Shown: positions 1-9,282, counted from the first letter of the stretch. The stretch is DNA of 50,443 nucleotides from Clostridiaceae bacterium (GCA_009911305.1 QXXC01000026.1:1-50443), one strand, 5' to 3'. Notes: generated by a model from the sequence alone, not told the origin. A program made the numbers and translations.

Positions 1-403
1 ATTTTTGCACGTTCCACCTGGCGGGCTGGCAATGTCCTGCTTTTTGAAAACTTTGACAGGATATGGTATACGGAATCAGATATTAAAATGGGGGCGGGTT
101 TTAATGGCATATTTAGAATCTCCTTACTTTTTTTTTCATTATGCCATATATACAGATGTAAGTCTACTATTTACTCAAAAATTAATGCAGCGATGTACTA
201 GATATAATAAAACATCTGAATATTCAATAATTGAACTACTTTCATCTCTCATTCATCTCTCAAAACCGTTATTGTCTTATACCCTATCATCAGAAATCGT
301 ACAGTTTTTACTCATGCAGGTTACCCGTTTCTTTTTCATTTCCGTATAATCCCACAAAAACCGGTAATTTATGTAAATTTTATCCCATATGTAATACATA
401 CGC
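1..403. other. non-coding or unrecognised left edge
   Basis: No gene is recognised here. An open frame on the plus strand encodes an F/L/Y/S-rich sequence with no family features and no ribosome binding site, so it is not called. The stretch is AT-rich and leads up to the antitoxin gene. Confidence 0.4.
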
Positions 404-432
404 TTTCTTTCAGCACACAATAGTGCTATAAC
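404..432 (+). promoter_or_regulatory. possible promoter/operator of the relB-yoeB-like pair
   Basis: A weak -35 (TTTCTT, 404-409) and a TATAAC -10 (427-432) lie 17 bp apart. A small inverted repeat, AGCAC (412-416) and GTGCT (423-427), sits between and over them. RelB-type antitoxins commonly autorepress at such palindromes. The match is weak, so this is a candidate only. Confidence 0.25.
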
Positions 433-465
433 AATCACAACTCGAATACGAAAGGAGAGATACCT

Positions 466-753
466 ATGGCACTGGCAACCTTAACCGCAAGGGTAGACGA
501 AAAAGATAAGGCCAGCTTTGACACCTTCTGCTCCAATGTTGGCCTGAATACTTCTACCGCAATCAACCTTTTTGTGAAAGCAGTTTTACGCGAAAACCGC
601 ATCCCGTTTGAGATCACCCAGACTACCGACCTATTTTTCTCCGAGGCGAACATGGCCTATGTGAAGAAATCCGTCCAGGAGCTGAGAGCCGGGAAATGCG
701 CCGCCCATGAACTGATCGAGGTGGACGATGAGTGGAAAAATATGGTCGGATGA
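466..753 (+). CDS. RelB/DinJ-family antitoxin
   Basis: This 95-residue protein has the RelB/DinJ layout. An N-terminal ribbon-helix-helix segment (about residues 1-48, with the family-typical stretch LNTSTAINLFVKAVLREN) is followed by a C-terminal toxin-wrapping tail. Members neutralise RelE/YoeB ribosome-dependent mRNA interferases and autorepress their operon. The start follows an AAAGGAGAG site at ideal spacing. The 3' end overlaps the toxin start at 728, which indicates translational coupling. The partner toxin is broken, so the antitoxin is now probably solitary; it may still repress its promoter or act against a toxin encoded elsewhere. The family call is firm; the present function is inferred. 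Confidence 0.88.
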   Translation: MALATLTARVDEKDKASFDTFCSNVGLNTSTAINLFVKAVLRENRIPFEITQTTDLFFSEANMAYVKKSVQELRAGKCAAHELIEVDDEWKNMVG

Positions 754-998
754 TGCCTGGGAGGACTGCCTCTACTGGCAGACGCAGGATAAAAAAACAC
801 TAAAGCGAATCAACCAGCTCATTCAGGATATCGAACGGAACGGCTGCATGAAAGGGATCGGAAAGCCCGAACCCCCTCTCCGGCGACCTGCAGGGCGAAT
901 AAAGCCGCCGCATCAACGAGAAAGACCGCCTCGCCTGCCATATGGAAAATGGGCGGCTCTACATCGCCCATTGCAGAGGCCACTATGGAGATAAATAA
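728..998 (+). pseudogene. YoeB-family toxin, frameshifted and nonsense-interrupted
   Basis: The N-terminal half (IWSDDAWEDCLYWQ, then IKRINQLI-like helices and GKPEP) matches YoeB/RelE-superfamily mRNA interferases. After GKPEP a run of five C near 872-876 shifts the frame. The next frame then resumes the expected LSGDLQGE, but meets TAA at 900-902 where the family has a conserved tryptophan codon before SRRI. It continues as SRRINEKDRL and ends in the YoeB hallmark IAHCRGHYGDK with a stop at 996-998. Two independent lesions, a frameshift plus a TGG-to-TAA type change, argue for real decay rather than a single sequencing error. Confidence 0.85.
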
Positions 999-1056
999 CC
1001 CACCCCAATCCCCGCCTATATCCAGGACGGGGATTTATCCTGCAATCCAAACATAC

Positions 1057-1257
1057 TCAAAAATTATCGAAATCTGCCTGCGTAGCCAATTCCACATACG
1101 CCTCCGGACACCCATCATTCCGGCTCTCCACATACATATCATTCACCATCCCGATAGTAAGCAGGGAGTATGTAAAGAGGCATAAGGGAATGGGAACAGG
1201 CGCGGGCTCATAAGTTTTTTCAGTATCACGCGCCAAACCGTGCCGGCGGCTGGTATG
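1057..1257 (-). pseudogene. C-terminal remnant of an unidentified protein
   Basis: A 66-codon open frame without an early start codon runs to a TGA at 1057-1059. Its translation, with segments such as FTYSLLTIGMVNDMYVESRN and ending PEAYVELATQADFDNF, has the balanced composition of real coding sequence. An internal ATG at 1149 would give only 30 residues. I do not recognise the family. It looks like the surviving 3' end of a gene whose 5' part is gone. Confidence 0.3.
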
Positions 1258-1286
1258 TTATGAAATAGTGTACACCAGCCGCCGGC
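1242..1286. repeat. 13-bp perfect inverted repeat (hairpin)
   Basis: GCCGGCGGCTGGT (1242-1254) pairs exactly with ACCAGCCGCCGGC (1274-1286) around a 19-nt loop. It lies just 3' of the DUF4062 gene on the minus strand and could act as a terminator or 3' stabiliser. There is no following T-run on the minus strand, and only TTCTCTCC on the plus strand, so intrinsic termination is unproven. Confidence 0.5.
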
Positions 1287-1321
1287 TTCTCTCCTGTTAC
1301 CTGTAAAAAAACGAACATGAT

Positions 1322-2494
1322 TTATATCATAGTTCTTATCTGAATCAGTCTCTTTAAACGATCCATAAAAAATGGTTCCTTTTCAATATAATCGTCATAA
1401 TCACATCCTTGTTCCCACATCAATTCAAATACATTTTCACAACTCCTGTACTGTTCTGATGTATTATCAAACTCGACCTCGAATAAAGGAAGAGACTTCT
1501 TTCCGATATGCATTACCGTATCAGACGGCTCAAAATACAAAGATTTATCTGATAATAAAATAGAATTAGATAAATCCATATCCGTTAATCGCAGATTAAT
1601 TTTATCTCCAAATTCCTCTTTTAACCTCTTAAATCCTCTTAAACAAGAAGAAAACCGTTCATACCAATCACCTTTTTTATATAACAGGAAAGCTTCTTTA
1701 TATTGCAATGTATGGCTTGTATCATTTTGTAAACGCGCTTTATGATCAAAAGCTTCCCCATTTAACGCAAAAAGAACGGAATTTAATGACCACGGATTTT
1801 GAATCACAATCCTAAAATCCATTCCATTCTTTAATGCGTCTCTGATAACAGGATAAAATACCCCGTTTTGAGCAATAAAAGAATACCCTGTTCTTGCGTG
1901 CAAACGCAATCTCTTTGTGAATCTGATTTGATCTCTTTTACAGATATTACGTTCATGACTGGTCATATCAAAAAAAATATCCTGAACACTGATATTCTTT
2001 AGACTGATCCAACCACATCTTTTATTTTGATCGAATTCTTTCGTCAGAGACATTGTGATTTTCCGAGATAATTCTTCTTTCGACGACCAATATGCCACCT
2101 CCCGATTGTCCTTTACTGCCTCAATAAATTGATCAAGCTTTTTTTTATTTTCCGGTTCTGCCTCTATATCAGTTACTTTACACGGCAGTCCTTCTTTTTT
2201 TAGAAAAGCCAGGATAGGAACACCCTTTTCTTTCGCATACCAAAACTCCTTTTCAGTATAGCCGATTCCGTCATCCGCTTTACTCCCATATCGATAGCCT
2301 ATAATCAGAACATAATAATCGGAGGAATCTATCGTTTGCTTTATGATTTCCCACTGACTTGTACTTGCTGCGCTAAACAACTCCATCCCCACCGGGAAAT
2401 GGTTCATTTCCAATATTGCCTGTTGTACATGTTTTCTTTCTTCGACTAAATCTATATATGTTGAGCTTATAAAAATCTGATATTTTTTTCTCAT
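1322..2494 (-). CDS. DUF4062 domain protein, partner of the YobI-like NTPase
   Basis: The product is about 390 residues. The N-terminal 100-110 residues are a DUF4062 domain: KKYQIFISSTYIDL, an EERK helix, then YYVLIIGYRYGS and a YTEKEFWYA segment. DUF4062 is a TIR/SLOG-like Rossmann module often found at the N terminus of signalling or defence NTPases. The C-terminal ~230 residues have no family I can name. The start at 2494 is chosen because the domain begins there and GAGG precedes it; an in-frame ATG at 2527, with AGAGGGG upstream and overlapping the upstream stop, is the alternative. The gene follows the large NTPase gene with almost no gap, so the two are co-translated. A role as its effector or sensor is inference. 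Confidence 0.8.
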   Translation of the reverse strand: MRKKYQIFISSTYIDLVEERKHVQQAILEMNHFPVGMELFSAASTSQWEIIKQTIDSSDYYVLIIGYRYGSKADDGIGYTEKEFWYAKEKGVPILAFLKKEGLPCKVTDIEAEPENKKKLDQFIEAVKDNREVAYWSSKEELSRKITMSLTKEFDQNKRCGWISLKNISVQDIFFDMTSHERNICKRDQIRFTKRLRLHARTGYSFIAQNGVFYPVIRDALKNGMDFRIVIQNPWSLNSVLFALNGEAFDHKARLQNDTSHTLQYKEAFLLYKKGDWYERFSSCLRGFKRLKEEFGDKINLRLTDMDLSNSILLSDKSLYFEPSDTVMHIGKKSLPLFEVEFDNTSEQYRSCENVFELMWEQGCDYDDYIEKEPFFMDRLKRLIQIRTMI

Positions 2495-2502
2495 AAAGTG
2501 CC

Positions 2503-5500
2503 TCAACTCTCTTTCCGAATCCAGCATACCAGAACCCCTCTGTTTTCCTCATTGTGCGCATTTTCATCTGTATCACCGAAATCTTCTGTCCGGCAACTGC
2601 TCAGATACCCGATCTTCTCCAAACTCTCTGCCAGCTTCCGGTTATACTCCGTATCACACAATTTCTCCTCATGCCTGCGGCTCCGGTCAGCCAGCGTTTG
2701 ATATTCCGGGCCGAGCTGCTGCAAATATTCTGCGATCTCATCTAAGGTGAAAATTCCGATCTGGTTGAGGAACAACGCATATCGATCCTCCTCCCCCAGC
2801 GCGTCCCATGCCCTCCGGAAAACGTTTTTGGAAAGAGGAACCAGGGTTTTGCACAGAAAGGACGCCAGCGTTTTTGTATACTCTCCAAATGCGTATGTTT
2901 CAATAAAAAACACCTTCCCGCTGTCATCCATCTTCCCGGATTCTGCAATCGCTTCCAAATCAGCCATTTCTGCCGTATACCCGCGCGGCTGCTCCATCAC
3001 CCGATCTTGATAGACAGCGAGCGCCAGTGGATACAGGCGCGGATAAACGGTTCTGAGCTCATTTGCCATTTGCCGTGAAAAATCCATGTATTGGTGTTCC
3101 AGCAAAATACGCATATGGCCTTCCGGAATCTGTTTCAGCTCAACAGACGGCTCGATTTCAGGCGCCATACGGATATACGCATCAAAGCACGCGTCCTCCA
3201 AATCGGACGTCAGGATCCCCTCTGTCAAAGAAGGCTCCCAATCCGGCGGGAATGGCTGCGCCTGGAGCGTCTCCATATGCCGTTCCAGAAATGAGACAAA
3301 CGGCTCTGCCGCCCCAAAGCACTGCCCGTATAAACGCAGATTTTCCCATGAAGGCGTCAGCTTACTGCAGTCCATCCAGGCATCCCAGAGCTCCCGAAGG
3401 GTTTCCTGATCCTCCGAATACCGCCAGGGCCTGCATCTGTCAAGGCTGTCCAGCACAACATCTTCCTTTCTGATAACCTGTAAAATATGTTGCGTGCTCC
3501 GGGTCTTTTCAATGATTTGAAGCACAGCGTCAAGGCTTTCCTTTGTATTTTCCTCATTTCCGAGCACGATATCACGGACATACGCGTCAAACTCCGTACC
3601 AATGCGCTCTGACAGCGGTCCATATCCCAGCCGCAGGACAGCCGTATAATTGCTTTTCAAAACAGCGTCCATGTCATCAAATTCCCGCCATTCAAAAATC
3701 CCCTGAAGAATGGGCATTGTTATTTGATAATGCCCGTTCTCAAAAATCCACTCGACTAACTCCTCTTCCGTATTTCTGATATCCAGATTGGCAAAGCAAA
3801 CGCCGCATTCCTCAATGATCGCTTTTGTGCGTTTGGCGGAAACAGAATACAGCTTCATCAGCATATCTTTACCGTGTTCTTCAAAATAGCCTTTAATACT
3901 CCCATGCACATTCAGGCGCTTAATGATTTCGGGTAAAACATGATTGCAGATGCAGACAAAGTGTGACTCTTTTTTCTCTTCTGATATGGATGGATTCTGA
4001 TAAATAAAGTCCCAAAATCCAGGCCAATATTCGCACAGTACCGCAGTAAACGAATCCCTGTTCTGGGAGCGGCTGCAAAATCCGTCTATAAACTCCCAGC
4101 TTTTCCCGCTTTCATCCGACAACTGGCGGAATAACGCCTGAAACTTTTCATCCCTTCTGCTTTCATCGCCATATATTATGAGCGGATTCATGAAATACTC
4201 CATCAAATCAAAATTATAGATTTCCTTTTGCTCAAATTCATACGGCAGCAATCGTTTGATTACATGCTCACACTCCCATAATGGATGCGTAAATGACAGC
4301 GCCTCATGATTCCGCACGCTCAGGATAAAGTTCATTTCAACGCTTGAAATACTGTGCGGATAAAAATAAGTCATATAGTTTTGGTATGTTTCATCCAGAA
4401 GCCCGTTGCGCAGCAAAAAGACAGCCAGTTTGTGATCGCAGATATGTTCCGGAAACACATCTTCCGGCCGCTCTGTTTGGAGCAGTTCCTTTAATGTCAT
4501 TCGGTCAAGGCGTTTTATCAAAACATCTGTATCCTCTATCTGGCTTTGAATCTCCCGCCTGTGCTCTGGTATCGTCAGCAAAATATTCCGGCACCGTTTG
4601 ATATAATCCCTTGGTCCTGTAAAATCAGACCGGCCGTCGAAATTCCTGACTCTTTTAAGTCCGCCGTCAGGAGGCTGGTAAGAGACTTTTCCTTCTGCCC
4701 GCAGCTCTTTCACATCAAACTCATCGTCCATGATTTCATTAACATCAAATTTCTTTTCATTTGTCTGAAATGATAAAAAACTTCCTGCCTCACCGGCCAT
4801 ATAAAACAGCATAACCGTTTTCACTTCTCTCAGAGTCCTCAAAGCATCTGTATCCGCGGCCTCTATCCGCCCGGCAAGCGCCTGCCTCTCCGCTTTTAGG
4901 CTCTCCCGTTTTTCCCTGATAAAGATCTGCTTTCTCTCAAACGCCTCTTTGATAATCCCCTTCCCGGCCTGCAGGTCAGCAAAATCCTTTGGATGCATAT
5001 TTTTAAAAACTATCATTGAAAACATCGTCTGATCAGACAGTTCCAGGTATGTTTCCTCCTGCAAGGTCACCTTATAAACGATAAATTCATTATATATGCT
5101 GTTGAGGATTCTCATATCGTCAATAAAAGGCGCAATCAAATTCACATATTCCTCTGAAAGGCTGATGCGGCGCTCTGTCATGTTGTCTTTTTCTATCCGT
5201 TCTAACAAAATATCTCCTGAATTAACAGCGCTCATGACAGGAATCACAGGCAGGATAAAATCAAAAAACTTGGTCCGGTCCTTGTTGGAAAAAATATCGT
5301 CCCTCACGGCATAGACAAACACGATCCTTTTGCGGATCGCCTCATAACCGTTCAGTATGGTGTTTAATTCGCGCAGCCTGACAAAGATTTCAGGGCTCTC
5401 AAACCGGTCTAAATCTTCTATGAAAACGGCATTATATTTCGTCGCCTCAAAAAAATATACGATCTCGTCCAGATTCCTGTTAAAAACAGAATCCGCTTCT

Positions 5501-6300
5501 GCTTTATCAATCTCCGCCTCGCCTTTGCCGGCTAAGCTGATTTTTTTCAGATGAATCCGGGACAGAAGAAGCCATATGGAACGAGAAACAAGCCATGTCA
5601 GACAGAACAGGACGAGCACGCCCAGGCAGCGCGCCTTATGTTCGGCCATATTCAGATTTCCCGCCGCATTTTTCACGGCCGTGTCGAATGTACTCCGCAC
5701 ATTTGGCGTCAGAAACACACTGCACAGGCCGGCCAGGAGGGCGAAGAAAATGACGCTGACAACAACCTTGATAAAACGGATGGTCTGCAGCTTTCTGTAA
5801 CGGCTTCGCGGTATCCTTTTATGCCTGACCTTATAGAATAATTGCTTTACGATAGCTGTCTCCAGCGCTTCCTCGTCGTAGCCCGCCGCGCTGCCGCTCC
5901 CCCCGCCCCCTTTTTCAGCGCAGGAAAAATTTGCCAGTGAAAGGCTTATATACTTTAATTCCGAATGTCTTTTGATATAGGAGTGAATAATGCTGCTCTT
6001 ACCGGAGCCATAGGGGCCGGCAAGCGCGATATTATGGATATGCGGATTGTTGAATGCCCAGTCAAGCGCAGAAACGTATTCCTCATTGTTTTCCAGGCAA
6101 TCAGCCGGCGCTAAATCCTTATATTTATATTTAGGGCTTCTTCTTGCTGCCATAACAAGCCACTCGCCCCTTATCATATTAAAAAGCATTTGCAAACCCA
6201 ATGCAATAAACAGAAGCGGCTTAGATATACAGTGGGGCAGGCGAACTATCATTTTCAGAATTTTTCGTTTGTTTTTTTGTTTTATCGTTTCCTTCTTCAT
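2503..6300 (-). CDS. large membrane YobI-like P-loop NTPase
   Basis: This is a protein of about 1265 residues. An N-terminal hydrophobic stretch (about residues 18-45) precedes a P-loop domain with Walker A GPYGSGKSS (about 95-103) and Walker B AVFIEDLD (about 291-298). Two predicted membrane helices (about 179-197 and 225-247) are inserted between them. This insertion of membrane segments inside the NTPase core is typical of YobI/KAP-type ATPases. The remaining ~900 residues are helical and repeat-like with no catalytic motif I recognise, plausibly a sensor. The start at 6300 is preferred over 6330, but neither has a strong ribosome site. It is co-oriented with the DUF4062 gene downstream; together they resemble a two-gene defence module. 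Confidence 0.75.
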   Translation of the reverse strand: MKKETIKQKNKRKILKMIVRLPHCISKPLLFIALGLQMLFNMIRGEWLVMAARRSPKYKYKDLAPADCLENNEEYVSALDWAFNNPHIHNIALAGPYGSGKSSIIHSYIKRHSELKYISLSLANFSCAEKGGGGSGSAAGYDEEALETAIVKQLFYKVRHKRIPRSRYRKLQTIRFIKVVVSVIFFALLAGLCSVFLTPNVRSTFDTAVKNAAGNLNMAEHKARCLGVLVLFCLTWLVSRSIWLLLSRIHLKKISLAGKGEAEIDKAEADSVFNRNLDEIVYFFEATKYNAVFIEDLDRFESPEIFVRLRELNTILNGYEAIRKRIVFVYAVRDDIFSNKDRTKFFDFILPVIPVMSAVNSGDILLERIEKDNMTERRISLSEEYVNLIAPFIDDMRILNSIYNEFIVYKVTLQEETYLELSDQTMFSMIVFKNMHPKDFADLQAGKGIIKEAFERKQIFIREKRESLKAERQALAGRIEAADTDALRTLREVKTVMLFYMAGEAGSFLSFQTNEKKFDVNEIMDDEFDVKELRAEGKVSYQPPDGGLKRVRNFDGRSDFTGPRDYIKRCRNILLTIPEHRREIQSQIEDTDVLIKRLDRMTLKELLQTERPEDVFPEHICDHKLAVFLLRNGLLDETYQNYMTYFYPHSISSVEMNFILSVRNHEALSFTHPLWECEHVIKRLLPYEFEQKEIYNFDLMEYFMNPLIIYGDESRRDEKFQALFRQLSDESGKSWEFIDGFCSRSQNRDSFTAVLCEYWPGFWDFIYQNPSISEEKKESHFVCICNHVLPEIIKRLNVHGSIKGYFEEHGKDMLMKLYSVSAKRTKAIIEECGVCFANLDIRNTEEELVEWIFENGHYQITMPILQGIFEWREFDDMDAVLKSNYTAVLRLGYGPLSERIGTEFDAYVRDIVLGNEENTKESLDAVLQIIEKTRSTQHILQVIRKEDVVLDSLDRCRPWRYSEDQETLRELWDAWMDCSKLTPSWENLRLYGQCFGAAEPFVSFLERHMETLQAQPFPPDWEPSLTEGILTSDLEDACFDAYIRMAPEIEPSVELKQIPEGHMRILLEHQYMDFSRQMANELRTVYPRLYPLALAVYQDRVMEQPRGYTAEMADLEAIAESGKMDDSGKVFFIETYAFGEYTKTLASFLCKTLVPLSKNVFRRAWDALGEEDRYALFLNQIGIFTLDEIAEYLQQLGPEYQTLADRSRRHEEKLCDTEYNRKLAESLEKIGYLSSCRTEDFGDTDENAHNEENRGVLVCWIRKES

Positions 6301-6366
6301 CTGTATTTCCCAAAAACGCGTTTGAAGCATGCTTCAGAATCGCCGCAGACGCCGCCCCTCCCCGGT

Positions 6367-7617
6367 TTAAGTAGACAGATCCACCTCGTCCCACGGGCAC
6401 ATGCCATCGCACCCGGCCAGCCAGAACAAAGCCCTGTGGCGTTCCATGACGACTCCCTCTTCTAAACCCCAGGGCGCGGGCAGGCCCATCACCCGGGCGT
6501 CCACGCACGCCCAGTGGAGGCGGTAAATCAGATCCGCCTGGTCAAGCAGCTCCTTCCGGCTCCTTAAGCGGGCGGCGGCGGTCAGCTCTTCCATGGACGG
6601 GTATGCGTTCATCATCCGCACCGAGCCCGGGACATCGCAGATGCGATCCGGCCAGAACAGGTCGTCCGTCAGGCCCAGGGCCCACTCCATGACCCACAGG
6701 TTTTCGTACTGCCATATGTACTGGATCTGGGTCTGCTCCGCAGAGTCCGGATCCTCTAAATAGCTGCGCTCCTCAGGGGTAAAAAATGCCCCTGCGCCAT
6801 AGCTGTCAATGACAGTGGCTGTAAACTCCCCTGCTTCCTCAAAGGACAGCTTTTCCCCCAGACGGCACTCGGAGTACAGCGCCACGGCCAGCAGCGCCGC
6901 CGCCCTGCCGCAGACCTCCTCCTTCGCGCGCCCCGGATCCTCCTCCAGTTCACTGAGAAGGGGCAGCCAGGGAGTGACATAGATGCGCTTATCCCGCAGC
7001 AGGGCCATCGAGCGATCCCGCCGTTCCATGCTTTCTTTGGGGGCGGATGTCTTCCAGTCATCAGGGACAGGAATCTCCGCGGGCATATAGAATTCCAGGG
7101 CGCTGTTTCCATCCCTGTCCAGAATCAGCCGTCCCTGCCCGTCCAGCAAAGACAGGCCGTCCCCGAACGTAACCACGCCCTGCAGCCGCTCTGCGACGGC
7201 AAGTAGAATGTCCCGGATCTGCGCTTCCTTTTCCTTTATCTCCTCTGGCGATGCGCTGTCAAAGGAGCAGACTGCCCGCAGCGCTCCCTTGCACTGGCGC
7301 AGGTGGTACAGCAGGCCGCGTTTCACCTCCAGTAGCGCTGTCTTATTCTGGTAAACATAGCCGCATACGCCCTCAAGCTGTTCTTTGGCAAACCTGCCGT
7401 TCTCTCCCTCTTCCGAAACGCCGCGCGCCAAAAGGACAATCTCCATGTCGCCGTTGCGCAGGGTGAAGATATGGGCGTCCCCCCGGCGCGTTGTGGGGAA
7501 CATGGCTTCTATCCGATCCAGAACCTTCCCCGTATCCGCCTCCAGGCAGAAAATCAGGGCCTCCTCCCGGATCCGCTCCGGCGTTTTTGATGTTTTCCAT
7601 TTGCCAAATACGCCCAT
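6367..7617 (-). CDS. DUF4272 domain protein
   Basis: The product is 416 residues. The C-terminal ~200 residues fit DUF4272: a helical region, then RSRKELLDQADLIYRLHWAC and VDARVMG, and a late ERHRALFWLAG motif. The N-terminal half contains an alpha/beta segment similar to the regions preceding DUF4272 in Firmicute proteins. There are no signal peptide or membrane segments, so it is probably cytoplasmic. Its ATG abuts the stop of the NhaC gene with no gap, so it is expressed from the NhaC promoter. The biochemical function of the family is unknown. Confidence 0.8.
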   Translation of the reverse strand: MGVFGKWKTSKTPERIREEALIFCLEADTGKVLDRIEAMFPTTRRGDAHIFTLRNGDMEIVLLARGVSEEGENGRFAKEQLEGVCGYVYQNKTALLEVKRGLLYHLRQCKGALRAVCSFDSASPEEIKEKEAQIRDILLAVAERLQGVVTFGDGLSLLDGQGRLILDRDGNSALEFYMPAEIPVPDDWKTSAPKESMERRDRSMALLRDKRIYVTPWLPLLSELEEDPGRAKEEVCGRAAALLAVALYSECRLGEKLSFEEAGEFTATVIDSYGAGAFFTPEERSYLEDPDSAEQTQIQYIWQYENLWVMEWALGLTDDLFWPDRICDVPGSVRMMNAYPSMEELTAAARLRSRKELLDQADLIYRLHWACVDARVMGLPAPWGLEEGVVMERHRALFWLAGCDGMCPWDEVDLST

Positions 7618-9117
7618 TTACGCTTCTCCTCTCTTCCCCCATACCATCATCACCGCCAGCAAAAGCGCAACCGCCAGAACCACTGCCAGAGGGCTCCTGG
7701 TAAAGCCTGCGAAGATAAATGCCGCAAATGCGATCGCCCCGTTCACGCAGGCATAGGGAAGCTGCGTCTTCACATGGTCAACCAGATCGCACTGTGCGCC
7801 TGTGGAGGACAGGATGGTGGTATCTGAAATCGGAGAACAGTGATCGCCGAACAATCCCCCTGACAAAACAGCCCCTACGGCGATGGCATACGGAATCCCG
7901 AACGCGTGGGCCATGGGAATCGCCAGCGGCATCATGATCGCAAAAGTGCCCCAGGAGCTTCCCGTGGAGAACGAGACGAAGGCCCCGAAGATAAAGATCG
8001 CTCCGGGTACCAGGCCGGCGGAGAAATTCAGGCTCTTTAATCCGTTTACAATGTAATCCGCAGTGCCCAGCGCGCTGATCATGCTTCCCAGGGACCAGGC
8101 AAGCACCAGCGTCACCGCCACATCCGTCATGCCCTTCATCCCGTCTACGTAAATCTTAAACGTATCCCGGAACGTTTTTACCTTATAAATACCGATGAGG
8201 GCCATCAGAACAAGGGCGCCGTAAAAATACCCCATGGTCAGCGCCACACGGAACGCATTTCCGTCTACCTTTTTAAAAGGAAATCCCAGAGGCGCCAGCG
8301 TGATAAAAAGGGTGGCAAACACCACGATAATCGGCCCGAGCACCATAACCGGCTTTGCATTCGAGGTTCTGTAACGGGCATCCCCGTCTCCGCTTTCCAG
8401 CTCCAGTCCTTCCTCAAACGAATACTCCCTGGAAGCCGCCTCTGCCTCCGCCTTTTTCATCTCCGAAAAATCCTTTTTCGTAAAAGCCACGAGCGGAATC
8501 ATGATAATGGCCAGAATCGCGTAGATCTGGAACGGGATCGCCTCCACGAACGTGCTGTAATCGGACTGGGACACATGCAGATTTTCAAACTCCGCCTGAA
8601 TCAGCCCCATAATATAGACGCCCCAGCCGATAAACGGAATCAGGATCGCCACCGGCGAGGACGTGGAATCCAGAATCCATGCCAGCTTTTCCCTGGAAAT
8701 CTTCAGCTTGTCAAACAGAGGCTTAAAAACCGGCCCGACCAGAAGCGGCGTACCCAAATCCGAGAAGAAAATCAAAATCCCTCCCAGCCACGCACAGAGC
8801 TGGGCCTTTAAGCTGGTATTTACATATTTATACACACTCCTGCTGAATGCCTGGGCCCCGCCCGATTTCTCCATCAGCTTGATAAAACCTCCGATGAAGA
8901 TGACCAGCACGATCACGCCGGCATTATAGGAATCCATAAGCTGGACAAAAAAATAATCCCCAATCATAGACTTTGTGGCCAGAAACGGATTTCCCCCCGC
9001 AAAAATCAGAGTTCCCACAAATCCCCCGCAAAACAGTGACAAAATGACATTCCTGCTCTTAATTGCCATGGCCACGGCCACAATCGGCGGCAGCAGGCTT
9101 AAAAAACCATAATCCAT
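7618..9117 (-). CDS. NhaC-family Na+/H+ antiporter
   Basis: This 499-residue polytopic membrane protein matches the NhaC/MleN family, which exchanges sodium for protons (or couples to malate/lactate). Family signs include LSLLPPIVAVAMAIKSRNVILS-type N-terminal helices, FSDLGTPLLVGP, the STSSPVAILIPFIGWG motif, SFSTGSSWGTFAIMMPLAIP and the GGLFGDHCSPISDTT signature. The start at 9117 is chosen because GGGGGAAAGGATCA lies directly upstream and the family begins there; the open frame extends further but without a ribosome site. A good promoter lies 34-62 bp upstream. It is the first gene of a minus-strand unit with the DUF4272 gene and possibly the NTPase pair. The transported ion cannot be settled from sequence. 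Confidence 0.92.
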   Translation of the reverse strand: MDYGFLSLLPPIVAVAMAIKSRNVILSLFCGGFVGTLIFAGGNPFLATKSMIGDYFFVQLMDSYNAGVIVLVIFIGGFIKLMEKSGGAQAFSRSVYKYVNTSLKAQLCAWLGGILIFFSDLGTPLLVGPVFKPLFDKLKISREKLAWILDSTSSPVAILIPFIGWGVYIMGLIQAEFENLHVSQSDYSTFVEAIPFQIYAILAIIMIPLVAFTKKDFSEMKKAEAEAASREYSFEEGLELESGDGDARYRTSNAKPVMVLGPIIVVFATLFITLAPLGFPFKKVDGNAFRVALTMGYFYGALVLMALIGIYKVKTFRDTFKIYVDGMKGMTDVAVTLVLAWSLGSMISALGTADYIVNGLKSLNFSAGLVPGAIFIFGAFVSFSTGSSWGTFAIMMPLAIPMAHAFGIPYAIAVGAVLSGGLFGDHCSPISDTTILSSTGAQCDLVDHVKTQLPYACVNGAIAFAAFIFAGFTRSPLAVVLAVALLLAVMMVWGKRGEA

Positions 9118-9150
9118 TGATCCTTTCCCCCTCTTACTTGTTCTTCCCAT

Positions 9151-9179
9151 ATCATACGGATAATTTCGGCATTCGTCAA
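9151..9179 (-). promoter_or_regulatory. sigma-A type promoter for the nhaC unit
   Basis: On the minus strand, TTGACG (9179-9174) and TATGAT (9156-9151) are separated by exactly 17 bp. The start codon at 9117 is about 34 nt past the -10. This is one of the best promoter matches in the window. Confidence 0.75.
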
Positions 9180-9241
9180 TATTGATGTGGGAAATAGAGG
9201 AGAATTTTAAAAAATATGAACTATGGCAAGCAATGGGCAGG

Positions 9242-9273
9242 CAAAAAGAAACCCCGGAGAAAAATCTCCAGGG
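9242..9273 (-). terminator. intrinsic terminator after the Panacea/toxin pair
   Basis: On the minus strand a stem of TGGAGA/TCTCCG type with flanking CCC/GGG pairs, closed by a T-rich loop, is followed by TTTCTTTTT. It begins 10 nt after the toxin stop at 9283 and separates that operon from the nhaC unit. Confidence 0.75.
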
Positions 9274-9282
9274 CATATCGTT

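Noticed and set aside
5..349. Plus-strand open frame of 114 codons at the left edge
   Set aside because: Composition is dominated by F, L, Y and S from AT-rich DNA, there is no ribosome site, and no family features are visible.
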